Below, piece after piece: positions 39,901-48,030 of a stretch of DNA of 64,000 nt. This DNA is from G965276765 sp965276825 (GTDB lineage: Bacteria; Actinomycetota; Acidimicrobiia; Acidimicrobiales; Palsa-688). The DNA lies in the NCBI GenBank assembly GCA_965276825.1, contig OZ255630.1, positions 3,162,001 to 3,226,000 of the forward strand, read 5' to 3'. The position numbers and the translations under genes are program-made. Under the pieces are notes generated by a model. That model was not told the origin of the DNA. It was given only the letters and a program-made list of their open reading frames with translations, and made no database searches. Positions within the stretch are counted from its first letter, which is position 1. Each line of letters starts with the position of its first letter.

Positions 39901-41358
39901 ATGAGCGAGATCGAGACCAAGAGCTCAGCCACCTACGACCTGCGGGCATGGCTCGAGCGCGTCGAGCAGAACGGCCAGCTGCGCCACGTCAAGGGGGCGT
40001 CAGCGGAGCAGGAGATCGGCGAGGCGGCCGACCTGCTGCAGCACAGGGAGGGCGCTCCTGCGGTCCTCTTCGACGACGTCCCCGGCTATCCGTCCGGCTT
40101 CCGTGTGCTGGTCAACGGCCTCGGCACCGTCGACCGGATGGCGCTGGCCCTCAACGCCCCGCTCGGCCTGACCAAGCTGCAGCTCTCCGAGGTCTGGCGC
40201 GAGCGCATCCTCGGCCTCGACCCGATCCCGTCGGTGCAGGTGACCGACGGCCCGGTCATGGAGAACGTCCTGCGTGGTGACGACGTCGACATGACCATGT
40301 TCCCTGCCCCGCTCTGGCACCCGGGCGACGGCGGCAGGTATCTCGGCACCGGCTCCTACGACGTCACCCGCGACCCCGACGACGGCTGGGTCAACGTCGG
40401 CACCTACCGGGTGATGGTCCACGATGCCAAGCGCCTCGGGTACTACATCTCGCCAGGCAAGCACGGCCGGATCCACCGGCAGAAGTACTTCGACCGCAAC
40501 GAGCCGTGTCCCGTCGCCATGGTCTTCGGCTCCCACCCGCTGCTCTTCCTCGCCGCCAGCAACGAGATCCCCTTCGGGCTGACCGAGTACGACTGGGTGG
40601 GCGGCATGCTCGGCGAGCCGGTCCAGACCATCGAGGGCCCGGTCACCGGCCTCCCCATCCCGGCCAACGCCGAGATCGTCATCGAGGGCTACGCCAGCGC
40701 CGAGCAGATGCTGCCCGAGGGCCCCTTCGGGGAGTGGACCGGATACTACGCGTCGGGCGAGCGCGAGGAGCCGGTCCTCCACGTCGAGGCCGTCTACTAC
40801 CGCAACGACCCCGTGATCCTCGGGTGCCCCCCGGGACGTCCGCCCGACGAGCTCTCGCGCTACCGGGCACCGCTGCGCTCGGCGCTGCTCTACGAGGAGC
40901 TGGCCAAGGCGGGCGTCCCCGACGTCGAAGCCGTGTGGCAGCACGAGGCGGGGGGCAGCCGGATGTTCACGGTGGTCTCGGTGCGCCAGCGCTACCCGGG
41001 CCACGCCCGCCAGGTGCTGCACGTCGCCTCGCAGTGCCACACCGGCGCCTACGCCGGCAAGTACGTGGTCGTGGTGGACGAGGACATCGACCCTTCGGAC
41101 CTCGAGGAGGTCATCTGGGCGGTCTGCACCCGGTCCGACCCCGCCGAGTCGATCGACTTCATCCGCCGGTCCTGGAGCACGCCGCTCGATCCGCGGCTCA
41201 CCCCCGAGCGCAGGGAGAAGGGCGACTTCACCAACTCACGTGCCCTGATCGACGCCACCCGGCCCTACGAGTGGCGCGACCAGTTTCCTCCGGTCAACGT
41301 GCCGCCCCTCGGCCAACGACGTGCGGCGCTCGACCGGTGGTCGCACCTGCTGCACTAG
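39901..41358 (+). CDS. ubiD: UbiD-family prenyl-FMN decarboxylase, paralogue 2
   Basis: A 485-residue protein from ATG 39901. It is clearly homologous to the preceding gene over its whole length: DLRAWLERVEQNGQLRHVKG, LWHPGDGGRYLGTGSY, NVGTYRVMVHDAKRLGYYIS, PEGPFGEWTGYYASGEREEP and AGKYVVVVDEDIDPSDLEEV. The arginine and both glutamates needed with prenyl-FMN are kept, so both copies look active. The two may act on different carboxyl groups or form a mixed complex; sequence alone does not decide. The downstream neighbour is on the opposite strand. Confidence 0.92.
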   Translation: MSEIETKSSATYDLRAWLERVEQNGQLRHVKGASAEQEIGEAADLLQHREGAPAVLFDDVPGYPSGFRVLVNGLGTVDRMALALNAPLGLTKLQLSEVWRERILGLDPIPSVQVTDGPVMENVLRGDDVDMTMFPAPLWHPGDGGRYLGTGSYDVTRDPDDGWVNVGTYRVMVHDAKRLGYYISPGKHGRIHRQKYFDRNEPCPVAMVFGSHPLLFLAASNEIPFGLTEYDWVGGMLGEPVQTIEGPVTGLPIPANAEIVIEGYASAEQMLPEGPFGEWTGYYASGEREEPVLHVEAVYYRNDPVILGCPPGRPPDELSRYRAPLRSALLYEELAKAGVPDVEAVWQHEAGGSRMFTVVSVRQRYPGHARQVLHVASQCHTGAYAGKYVVVVDEDIDPSDLEEVIWAVCTRSDPAESIDFIRRSWSTPLDPRLTPERREKGDFTNSRALIDATRPYEWRDQFPPVNVPPLGQRRAALDRWSHLLH

Positions 41359-41397
41359 GTGTCCGCCGGGAGCGCCACACGGCGGTGCGGCCGACGA

Positions 41398-42447
41398 TCA
41401 GTCCTCGTCGGCCGCACCGCCGGCGACCACAGCGTCGTCGATCGAACCGGGCGACAGCAGGCGGCGCGCGTTGCCGCCGAGGACGGCGCGCTCGCTCGCA
41501 TCGTCGAGGCCGAGGCTGGCGATGCTGTCGAGCAGCTCGCGCATGGTCGCCGCGGAATGCGACTCGAGCGGGAAGTCCGAGCCGAAGCACACCCGGTCGG
41601 GCGCCAGCACCTCGAGGGTCATCCGGGTGACCGGCGACCACCCGCCGTTGCCGGCGGTGTCGACCATGATCCGGTCCCAGAGGCCGGCGAAGACCTCGTC
41701 GAGCCCGTCGTCCGCCGACTCCCGCTGCGACCGGGGCAGCGAGCGGGGAACGCCTCCCAGGGGCGTGAAGAACATCTGCAGGCGGCCTTTGAGGAACGGC
41801 AGCGTCCCGCCGCAGTGCGGCGCGACCACCTGCAGCCCGGGGAAGCGGGGCAGCACCCCGTGGAGCAGGCGGACGGCCGCGACCGTGGTCTGGTAGGGCC
41901 GGGCGCACGAGCGCTCGAGCCCGTAGTCGGTGGACGAGCCGTCGAGGCGCGACAGCGGGTGGAGCAGCACGGCGAGGCCGAGGCCGTCGGCCAGCTCCCA
42001 CACGTGGTCGAGCGCCGGGTCGTCGAGGAGGACACGGCGACCCGATGTCGGCAGGGCGAGGGCGCGCAGGCCCAGCTCCTCGACACCGCGGACGATCTCG
42101 GCTCCGGCGTCCGCAGGATGGTCGACGTCGACGTGGATGGCGCCGTGCAGCACGCCGGGATGATGCCGGGCCGCCTCCGCCATGGCGTCGTTGATCGTCC
42201 GGCACGCCGCCGGGCCGAGCACGCTCAGCGCGGCGTAGGTCAGCACGGCGGCGTCCACCCCGGCGTCCTCCATGATCCCGATGTGCTCGTCGAGATCCGG
42301 GAGCCGGGGGTCGAGAGTCACGCTGAGCTCGTCGGTCACCAGGCGAGGACGTCCGCCGGCCCGGTCGACGAGGTCGTCGAACACGCTTCGCGGGATGTAG
42401 TGGTGGTGCAGGTCGATGGTCGCCGCCCGTGCCGCTCCAGCCGTCAT
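41398..42447 (-). CDS. Amidohydrolase, ACMSD/gamma-resorcylate decarboxylase type
   Basis: A 349-residue metal-dependent TIM-barrel enzyme. The entry motif is TIDLHHHYIPRSVFDDL (H-X-H), followed by LHGAIHVDVDHPAD, AVLLHPLSRLDG, LQVVAPHCGGTLPFLKGRL and RVCFGSDFPLESHSAATM, which carries the late metal-binding Asp. The amidohydrolase-2 group includes aminocarboxymuconate-semialdehyde and resorcylate decarboxylases, which remove CO2 without a cofactor. It is on the opposite strand and starts 29 bases from the VOC gene. No copy of the operator was seen between them. Confidence 0.85.
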   Translation of the reverse strand: MTAGAARAATIDLHHHYIPRSVFDDLVDRAGGRPRLVTDELSVTLDPRLPDLDEHIGIMEDAGVDAAVLTYAALSVLGPAACRTINDAMAEAARHHPGVLHGAIHVDVDHPADAGAEIVRGVEELGLRALALPTSGRRVLLDDPALDHVWELADGLGLAVLLHPLSRLDGSSTDYGLERSCARPYQTTVAAVRLLHGVLPRFPGLQVVAPHCGGTLPFLKGRLQMFFTPLGGVPRSLPRSQRESADDGLDEVFAGLWDRIMVDTAGNGGWSPVTRMTLEVLAPDRVCFGSDFPLESHSAATMRELLDSIASLGLDDASERAVLGGNARRLLSPGSIDDAVVAGGAADED

Positions 42448-42476
42448 GTGGCGACCCTAACGAGGGAGGAAGAGTG

Positions 42477-42974
42477 ATGAGCGGCATCGTCGAGCTCGGC
42501 CACACCGGACTCTGGGTCCACGACCTGGTGGCCATGCGCCGCTTCTACGAGGAGGTGCTCGGCCTCACCGTGACCGACGCGGACGACGAGTGGGGCATCG
42601 TCTTCCTCAGCTCCCGACCCGCACACGAGCACCACGAGCTGGTCCTCCAGCGGGGCCGGACCTCACCGATCGGCTCCAAGGCCGTGCACCAGATCTCCTG
42701 GCGACTCGCCGATCTCGACTCGTTGGTGGCGTACCACCGGACGTTCCTGGCCGAGGAGGTCAGGATCCAACAGGTCGTCACCCACGGCAACGCCCTCGGC
42801 ATCTACTTCTTCGATCCCGAAGGCAACAGGAACGAGGTCTACTGGCAGACCGACGTGGCCACGCCACAGCCGTTTCGCCGGTCGATCGACCTCGACGCGG
42901 CCCCCGACGACATCCTCGCGGCCGCCGAGCAGCTCCGCCACGAAGGCGGCCCGACGTACCAGCCCGTGGAGTGA
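42477..42974 (+). CDS. VOC-family (glyoxalase/extradiol dioxygenase-like) protein
   Basis: A 165-residue protein from ATG 42477 with ribosome site GAGGGAGGAAG. Two beta-alpha-beta modules are visible, with metal ligands in ELGHTGLWVHDLVAMRRFYE (His), KAVHQISWRLADLDSLVAY (His) and FFDPEGNRNEVYWQTD (Glu). Extradiol dioxygenases use this His-His-Glu set, but single-domain VOC proteins also include epimerases and glyoxalases. It is coupled to the downstream monooxygenase by a GTGA overlap, which favours ring hydroxylation followed by ring cleavage. Confidence 0.78.
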   Translation: MSGIVELGHTGLWVHDLVAMRRFYEEVLGLTVTDADDEWGIVFLSSRPAHEHHELVLQRGRTSPIGSKAVHQISWRLADLDSLVAYHRTFLAEEVRIQQVVTHGNALGIYFFDPEGNRNEVYWQTDVATPQPFRRSIDLDAAPDDILAAAEQLRHEGGPTYQPVE

Positions 42975-44575
42975 CCGGCGCCCGGATCCTGGTCGTTGGC
43001 GCCGGCCCGACCGGCCTCGTGACCGCCGGCCTGCTGGCCGCAGCGGGAATCCCGGTGGACGTGGTCGAGCGCAACGCCGGACCGAGCGACGAGGCCAAAG
43101 CCATCAGCATCGACGACGAGTCGTTGCGGGTGGTGCAGCGGGCCGGGCTCCTCGCCGACCTCGCTCCCACCCTCGTCCCGGGGACCGGGACCAGGTACTA
43201 CGGGGCGCGTGGTCAGGAGCTGACCTATGCGAGAGGCAGCCAGCCGCTCCGGCTCGGGCACGCCTTCAAGAATCCCTTCTCCCAACCGGACCTCGAGCGC
43301 GTGCTGGTGGCGACGCTCGCAAGGGACCGGCGCGTGGGCCTCCGCTTCGGCGTGCACGCCCGGACGCTCGACCAGACCGGTTCGACGGTGAGGATCGGCC
43401 TCGACGCCGGCGGCGGCACCGAGTCGGCCAGCTACGACTGGGTCGTCGGGGCGGACGGCGGGCAGAGCTCGTTGCGACGCCTGCTCGGCATCGAGGCCGA
43501 GGGGCGGAGCTTCGCCGACACCTGGCTCGTGGTCGACACCGTCCGCGATCCGCACCGCACGCGCTACGGGATGCACCACGGCTCGCCGGTGCGGCCCTCT
43601 GTGATCATCCCGGGCAAGGCCGGCCGATGCCGCTACGAGTTCCGCCTCGAGCCTGGCGAGGGAACGCCGGGCGAGACACCCGCGCCGGACCTGGTCCGGC
43701 GCCTGATCGGCTCCTACCGGCACCTCGAGCCCGACGACGTCGAGCGGGCGACGATCTACCGCTTCCACGCGAGGGTGGCCGCCCGGTGGCGGGTCGGACG
43801 CGTGCTGCTCGCCGGGGACGCCGCCCACATGATGCCGCCCTTCGCCGGCCAGGGCCTCAACTCCGGCGTGCGCGACGCCGACAACCTGGCCTGGAAGCTG
43901 GCGGCGGTGCTCCAGGGCCGTGCGGATCCCGCGCTGCTCGACACCTACGAGTCCGAGCGCCGCCCGCACGCCCAGGCCACGGTGAAGCTGTCGGAGCGCC
44001 TCGGTCGCATCGTGATGACGACCGACCCTCGCGTGGCCGTCACGCGCGACGTGGCCGTGGCTCTGGCCCGGCGGCTGCCGCCCGCAGCGCGATGGCTGCG
44101 AGAGATGCGCTTCCGGCCTGTCGCCCGCCACATCGACGGGTTCACGTTGCCGGCGCGGTCCGGTCAGCGCTCCGTGCGGGCCATCCCGGGCACGATGGTC
44201 CCCCAACCCCGGTGCTACCGGTCCGACGGGAGCCTCGTCCTGCTCGACGAGATCCTCGGCCCCGGCTTCGCCCTGGTCGGCGTCGGATGTGCCGACCCGG
44301 CGTGGCAGGCTGTCGCCGTCCCCGAGCTCGACGGGCTCGTCGGCCGCCTGGTCGACCTGGCCGTCGACGACCTGCTCCCCGAGGACCGCGACGGGCGGAC
44401 CGGTGGTGGAGACGCCGACGGCGCACTCGACCGTTGGTGCGAGCCGCTGCGGGGCCGATTCGCTCTGGTGCGCCCCGACCGTTACGTGGCGGCGGTGTTC
44501 ACCCCCTCCGAGACCGCTCAGGTCGCCAGCTGGCTGCGCACGTCGTTGTGGGGGGCGCCGGTGGCCCCCGGGTGA
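42971..44575 (+). CDS. FAD-binding aromatic monooxygenase (MhpA/PheA-like)
   Basis: A 534-residue class A flavoprotein hydroxylase. The FAD-binding GXGXXG is ILVVGAGPTGLVTAGLLAAA, the DG motif is YDWVVGADGGQSSLRRLLGI, and the GD motif is GRVLLAGDAAHMMPPFAGQG. The C-terminal part resembles the thioredoxin-like domain of phenol and 3-(3-hydroxyphenyl)propionate hydroxylases. It would hydroxylate a phenolic ring with NAD(P)H and O2. It starts with GTG overlapping the VOC gene's stop. Confidence 0.9.
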   Translation: MTGARILVVGAGPTGLVTAGLLAAAGIPVDVVERNAGPSDEAKAISIDDESLRVVQRAGLLADLAPTLVPGTGTRYYGARGQELTYARGSQPLRLGHAFKNPFSQPDLERVLVATLARDRRVGLRFGVHARTLDQTGSTVRIGLDAGGGTESASYDWVVGADGGQSSLRRLLGIEAEGRSFADTWLVVDTVRDPHRTRYGMHHGSPVRPSVIIPGKAGRCRYEFRLEPGEGTPGETPAPDLVRRLIGSYRHLEPDDVERATIYRFHARVAARWRVGRVLLAGDAAHMMPPFAGQGLNSGVRDADNLAWKLAAVLQGRADPALLDTYESERRPHAQATVKLSERLGRIVMTTDPRVAVTRDVAVALARRLPPAARWLREMRFRPVARHIDGFTLPARSGQRSVRAIPGTMVPQPRCYRSDGSLVLLDEILGPGFALVGVGCADPAWQAVAVPELDGLVGRLVDLAVDDLLPEDRDGRTGGGDADGALDRWCEPLRGRFALVRPDRYVAAVFTPSETAQVASWLRTSLWGAPVAPG

Positions 44576-44627
44576 GCGGCGACGCCGGCCCGAGTGGACG
44601 CCGGCTCGGGACCCCGCCGGCGTGGCG

Positions 44628-45377
44628 TCATGGCCTGATGGCCGTCGCCCGCCGCAGCAGATAGCGCCAGCCCGCCTCCAGCTGCTCCGGCGGCCAGCAC
44701 ATCGACCGCTTCTCCAGGGCCTCGGCGTCGTCGGTCCACGACCTCGGACCGCCGGCCGCCTCCAGGTCGAGCTGGAGTCGACAGGCCCGGTCGAGCAGGA
44801 TCGCGGTCATCACCGCCGTGGGGACGACGACGCCGACGGCGACGACGCCGTGCCCAGGGAGCAGGATGGCGTTGCGGTCGCCGAGCTCGGACGCCAGAGC
44901 CGCCCCGAGCGCCGTGGTCCTGATGAGCCCGCTGGTCCCGCTGAACCTGGCCAGATCGGGAGGGACGAACAGGGCGCCTTCGTGGGAGACCGGCCGGAGG
45001 GGCACATCCAGCGCGGCGAACGAGGTGGACGCAGAGGCGTGGGTGTGGACGACGCAGCCGACATCGGCGCGAGCCGCCATGACCCCGGTGTGGATGGGGT
45101 ACTCGATGTGGCGTCGGCCGCCTCCGCTCCGCACCTGCCCGTCGGGGTCGACCAGCACCACCCGCTCGTCGTCCACCTCCTCCAGGCCCCAGCCGGCCGC
45201 CTTCATCCACACACCCCGATCCTGACCGTCGCGCACGGACACGTGCCCCCAGATCAGATCGGACTGCCCGGCCGCAGCCAGCACCCTCGACGCCTGCCCG
45301 ACGAGCGTCCTCGCCTCCTGGTCGTCGCGTGCCCCGCTGTCTGCCGCCTGGCTGTCTGCCACGGTGCTGTCTGCCAC
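44628..45377 (-). CDS. Class II aldolase/adducin-family protein
   Basis: A 249-residue protein. The entry motif is AAGQSDLIWGHVSVRDG, the first metal-ligand pair is VGCVVHTHASASTSFAALD and the second is ILLPGHGVVAVG. It resembles the fuculose-aldolase/decarboxylase group. The first residues consist of short repeats (ADSTV, ADSQA, ADSGA) encoded by a tandem duplication, so the true start could be either of two GTG codons (45377 or 45362). It is divergent from the CMD-like gene and has two relatives in the locus (37385 and 46134). Confidence 0.82.
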   Translation of the reverse strand: MADSTVADSQAADSGARDDQEARTLVGQASRVLAAAGQSDLIWGHVSVRDGQDRGVWMKAAGWGLEEVDDERVVLVDPDGQVRSGGGRRHIEYPIHTGVMAARADVGCVVHTHASASTSFAALDVPLRPVSHEGALFVPPDLARFSGTSGLIRTTALGAALASELGDRNAILLPGHGVVAVGVVVPTAVMTAILLDRACRLQLDLEAAGGPRSWTDDAEALEKRSMCWPPEQLEAGWRYLLRRATAIRP

Positions 45378-45381
45378 GGTG
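45352..45381 (-). repeat. 15-base tandem duplication at a gene start
   Basis: CTGTCTGCCACGGTG occurs twice in a row (45352-45366, 45367-45381), with a degenerate third copy just left of it. It duplicates the GTG start of the minus-strand aldolase gene, much as the 27450 repeat duplicates another start. Confidence 0.8.
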
Positions 45382-45459
45382 CTCCTCTTTGTCGGTTCGA
45401 GTCATCGGATCCGGCCGTCGATCCCCCCGGCGGACGGACCGATGGCAGCCGCACGGGAC

Positions 45460-45508
45460 TTGACGCTCCCCGCGTCGACTCCTACGGTCTCTACAGATAC
45501 GGATTCTG
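45460..45508 (+). promoter_or_regulatory. Promoter with a weak operator-like site (CMD/aldolase operon)
   Basis: TTGACG (45460-45465), 17 bases, then TACGGT (45483-45488), preceded by ACTCC as at site B. The following CTACAGATACGGATTCTG (45491-45508) sits where the operator lies in sites A-D but keeps only part of the motif (AGA and TTCTG). Transcription would reach the gene at 45565. Confidence 0.6.
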
Positions 45509-45564
45509 CTGGGCAGATCACGGCCGACACAAGGCCGGCGCGCCCGGCCTGGAGAGGAGGACCG

Positions 45565-46137
45565 GTGGGGGAGATCAGAAGGCTGAGCTACGACGAGCTC
45601 GACCCGTCGATCCGCGAGGCGCTGCGGGCCAAGGTCGAGCGCCTCGGCTACCTCGGGGAGTTCTTCGCCGTGGCCGGTCACCAGCCGGCGGCGATCACCG
45701 CCTTCCAGGCCTTCACGGAGGCGCTGAAGCAGGCTCTCCCGCCCGAGCTCAGCGAGGTGGTCGCCCTCTGTGTCGCATCGACGCTCGACAACGACTACGA
45801 GCAGGCCCAGCACGAGCGGCTGTCGAGCACCTACGGGTTCTCGACCGAGTGGATCGAGGCGGCCATCGGCCAGGGTGACCTGTCGGTGCTCAGCGACGCC
45901 GCCGCCGCCGCCCGGCAGCTGGCCGCCTCCATCGTGGCCGGCTACGGCCGCGGGGCCGCCCCCGACCTCGCCCACGCGGTGGACGTGCTCGGCGAGGAGC
46001 AGGCCGTCGGCGTGCTGCTCACCGTCTGCCGCTACGTCGGCCACGCGGTGGTGAGCAACACCCTCGAGTTGCAGGCGCCGGTCGAGCGGGTGGTCGGCGC
46101 GGGCGCGGCGTCGGAGGCGTCGGGGCCCACCGCGTGA
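45565..46137 (+). CDS. Carboxymuconolactone decarboxylase/AhpD-like protein
   Basis: A 190-residue helical protein from GTG 45565 with ribosome site GGAGAGGAGG. Segments YLGEFFAVAGHQPAAITAFQ, LPPELSEVVALCVASTLDND and LLTVCRYVGHAVVSNTLEL fit the CMD/AhpD-like fold. The AhpD CXXC is absent (only single cysteines, as in ALCVASTLDNDYE), so a lactone-decarboxylase-like or unknown role is more likely than peroxidase support. The next gene overlaps by 4 bases. Confidence 0.68.
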   Translation: MGEIRRLSYDELDPSIREALRAKVERLGYLGEFFAVAGHQPAAITAFQAFTEALKQALPPELSEVVALCVASTLDNDYEQAQHERLSSTYGFSTEWIEAAIGQGDLSVLSDAAAAARQLAASIVAGYGRGAAPDLAHAVDVLGEEQAVGVLLTVCRYVGHAVVSNTLELQAPVERVVGAGAASEASGPTA

Positions 46138-46901
46138 GTGTCCAGGTCACGACCCGGCCCGACATCTGGGGCGTCCGGGTCGACGTGGCGCGCGCCTGCC
46201 GGGTGCTCGCCGCCGAGGGCCTCGTCTCCGACATCCTCGGCCACGTGAGCGTCCGCGTCGACGACGGGCTCATGGCCATCAGGGCGCGGAGCTCATCGGA
46301 TCCCGGACTCCTGCTGAGCCGACCGGACGACGTGGTGCTCGTCGATCTCGACGGCCATCCGGCCGAGGACATCGGCGACCACCAGCTGCCCCAGGAGCTG
46401 CCCATCCACGGGGAGGTGCTGCGCGCCCGCCCGGACTCGATGGCCGTGGTGCACGCCCATCCACCCGACGTCGTGCTCTGCAGCATCGCCGACCTGCCGC
46501 TGCGGCCGATCGTCGGCGCGTTCAACATCCCGGCCATGCGCATGGCCGAGCGCGGCCTGCCGTGCTTCGACTACTACGGCCTGATCCGGGATGGCCGTCA
46601 CGCCGGGAAGATGGTCGAGGTCATGGGCGACAGCCGCGCCGTGGTCCTGCGCGGGCACGGGCTCACCACCACGGCCGCCACCTTGGCGGGCGCGGTCGTG
46701 ACCGCGCTCAACGTCAACCTGCTGGCCCACCTCACCGCGGCGCTCGCCGGGACGGGGCGATCGGCGTCACTCGTGCCCGACGCCGACCGAGCCGAGCTGC
46801 CCGACCTCGGCAGTGCCTTCAACGACGAGTCGGTCTGGCGTCACCACGTGGCCAAGCTGGCGTATCGGGGCCTCGACGTCGACCTCACCGGGCGGCCCTG
46901 A
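46134..46901 (+). CDS. Class II aldolase/adducin-family protein
   Basis: A 255-residue protein from GTG 46134. Motifs are CRVLAAEGLVSDILGHVSVR, LPIHGEVLRARPDSMAVVHA followed by HPPDVVL, and VVLRGHGLTTTAAT, giving the histidine zinc ligands. It is closer in pattern to hydroxycarboxylate decarboxylase-type members than to sugar aldolases. This is the third member of the family in 9 kb, suggesting several decarboxylation or retro-aldol steps in the pathway. Confidence 0.83.
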   Translation: MSVQVTTRPDIWGVRVDVARACRVLAAEGLVSDILGHVSVRVDDGLMAIRARSSSDPGLLLSRPDDVVLVDLDGHPAEDIGDHQLPQELPIHGEVLRARPDSMAVVHAHPPDVVLCSIADLPLRPIVGAFNIPAMRMAERGLPCFDYYGLIRDGRHAGKMVEVMGDSRAVVLRGHGLTTTAATLAGAVVTALNVNLLAHLTAALAGTGRSASLVPDADRAELPDLGSAFNDESVWRHHVAKLAYRGLDVDLTGRP

Positions 46902-46917
46902 CCGGCCCAGCCGACAT

Positions 46918-46933
46918 GCAACCCGCAGGTTGC
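46918..46933 (+). promoter_or_regulatory. Inverted repeat upstream of the epimerase gene
   Basis: GCAACC-CGCA-GGTTGC is a perfect 6-base inverted repeat, 17 bases before the next ATG. Similar GCAACC/GGTTGC operators are used by several actinobacterial regulators. No dedicated regulator gene is adjacent. Confidence 0.5.
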
Positions 46934-46949
46934 GTGTAGCGTGGTGGCC

Positions 46950-47942
46950 ATGGAGCTGCTCGTCCTCGGTGGGACCCATCACGTCGGCCGCTCGGTGGTG
47001 GAGGAGGCGCTGGCCCGCGGCGACGCCGTCACCACCGTCACCCGAGGCAGGAGCGGCCCACCCGCGGCCGGCGCCGAGGCGCTCCACGCGGATCGGACCG
47101 AGCCGGACGAGCTGCGCGTCGCGCTCGACGCCCGGTCGTGGGACGCGGTGATCGACACCTGGAGCGGTCCGCCGGTGGCCGTGCGCGACGCCGCCGCGCT
47201 GCTGGCCGGCCGGGTCGGCCACTACGGCTACGTGTCGAGCCGGTCCGTGTACCGCTGGCCGATCCCTGTCGGACTGGACGAATCCGGCCTGGTGGTCGAC
47301 GGCGACGCCGACTCGGTGCGCGACGACGACTACGCGGCCGCCAAGCGCGGCGGCGAGCTGGCGGCCATTGGCGCCTTCGGGTCGAGCGCCCTGATCGCCA
47401 GGGCCGGCCTGATCCTCGGGCCCTACGAGCGCATCGGCCGGCTGCCCTGGTGGCTGCGGCGCCTGGAGCGCGGCGGCCCAGTGCTTGCCCCCGGCCCCAC
47501 CGACCGGCCCCTGCAGTACGTCGACGGGCGCGACCTCGCCGCGTGGATGCTCGAGGCGGCGGCCGCCGGGCTGGGCGGCTCCTACAACACCGTGTCCGCT
47601 CCAGGCCACACCACCATGGGCGAGCTGCTCGAGGTGGCCACGGAGATCACCGGGTCGCACGCCGAGCTGGTCTGGGTCGGGCCCGAGGTGGTCGAGGACG
47701 CCGGCGTCGCACCCTGGACCGAGCTGCCGATCTGGCTCCCGCCCACCGGCGAGGCCGCCGGCCTGCACGCCGGCGACGTGACCGCCGCTCTCCGGCTCGG
47801 CCTGCGCTGCCGTCCGGTGGGCGAGACGGTCGCCGACACCTGGGCGTGGCTGCAGGCCGAGGGTGACCCGGCCGCGCTGGCCGAGGGGAGCGTCGGGTGG
47901 TCGGCGGAGCGGGAGGACGAGGTGCTCGCCCGCCTCGGGTAA
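46950..47942 (+). CDS. NAD-dependent epimerase/dehydratase-like reductase
   Basis: A 330-residue extended SDR protein. The N-terminal MELLVLGGTHHVGRSVVEEA has the GGTXXXG variant of the nucleotide-binding motif. VGHYGYVSSRSVYRWPI and DDYAAAKRGGELAAIGAFGS supply the SDR Ser-Tyr-Lys region. The C-terminus (AALRLGLRCRPVGETVADTW) is typical of the group. ATG 46950 was preferred to an upstream GTG. The substrate is unknown; the preceding inverted repeat suggests separate regulation from the catabolic locus. Confidence 0.78.
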   Translation: MELLVLGGTHHVGRSVVEEALARGDAVTTVTRGRSGPPAAGAEALHADRTEPDELRVALDARSWDAVIDTWSGPPVAVRDAAALLAGRVGHYGYVSSRSVYRWPIPVGLDESGLVVDGDADSVRDDDYAAAKRGGELAAIGAFGSSALIARAGLILGPYERIGRLPWWLRRLERGGPVLAPGPTDRPLQYVDGRDLAAWMLEAAAAGLGGSYNTVSAPGHTTMGELLEVATEITGSHAELVWVGPEVVEDAGVAPWTELPIWLPPTGEAAGLHAGDVTAALRLGLRCRPVGETVADTWAWLQAEGDPAALAEGSVGWSAEREDEVLARLG

Positions 47943-48030
47943 GGACTGCGGAGCAGCGGCCCCGTAGCCGCCGGTTGGCCAGGAAGGTCGACCAGGATGG
48001 CCGCCAGTCGACAAGAGGGAGACCGTCGCC

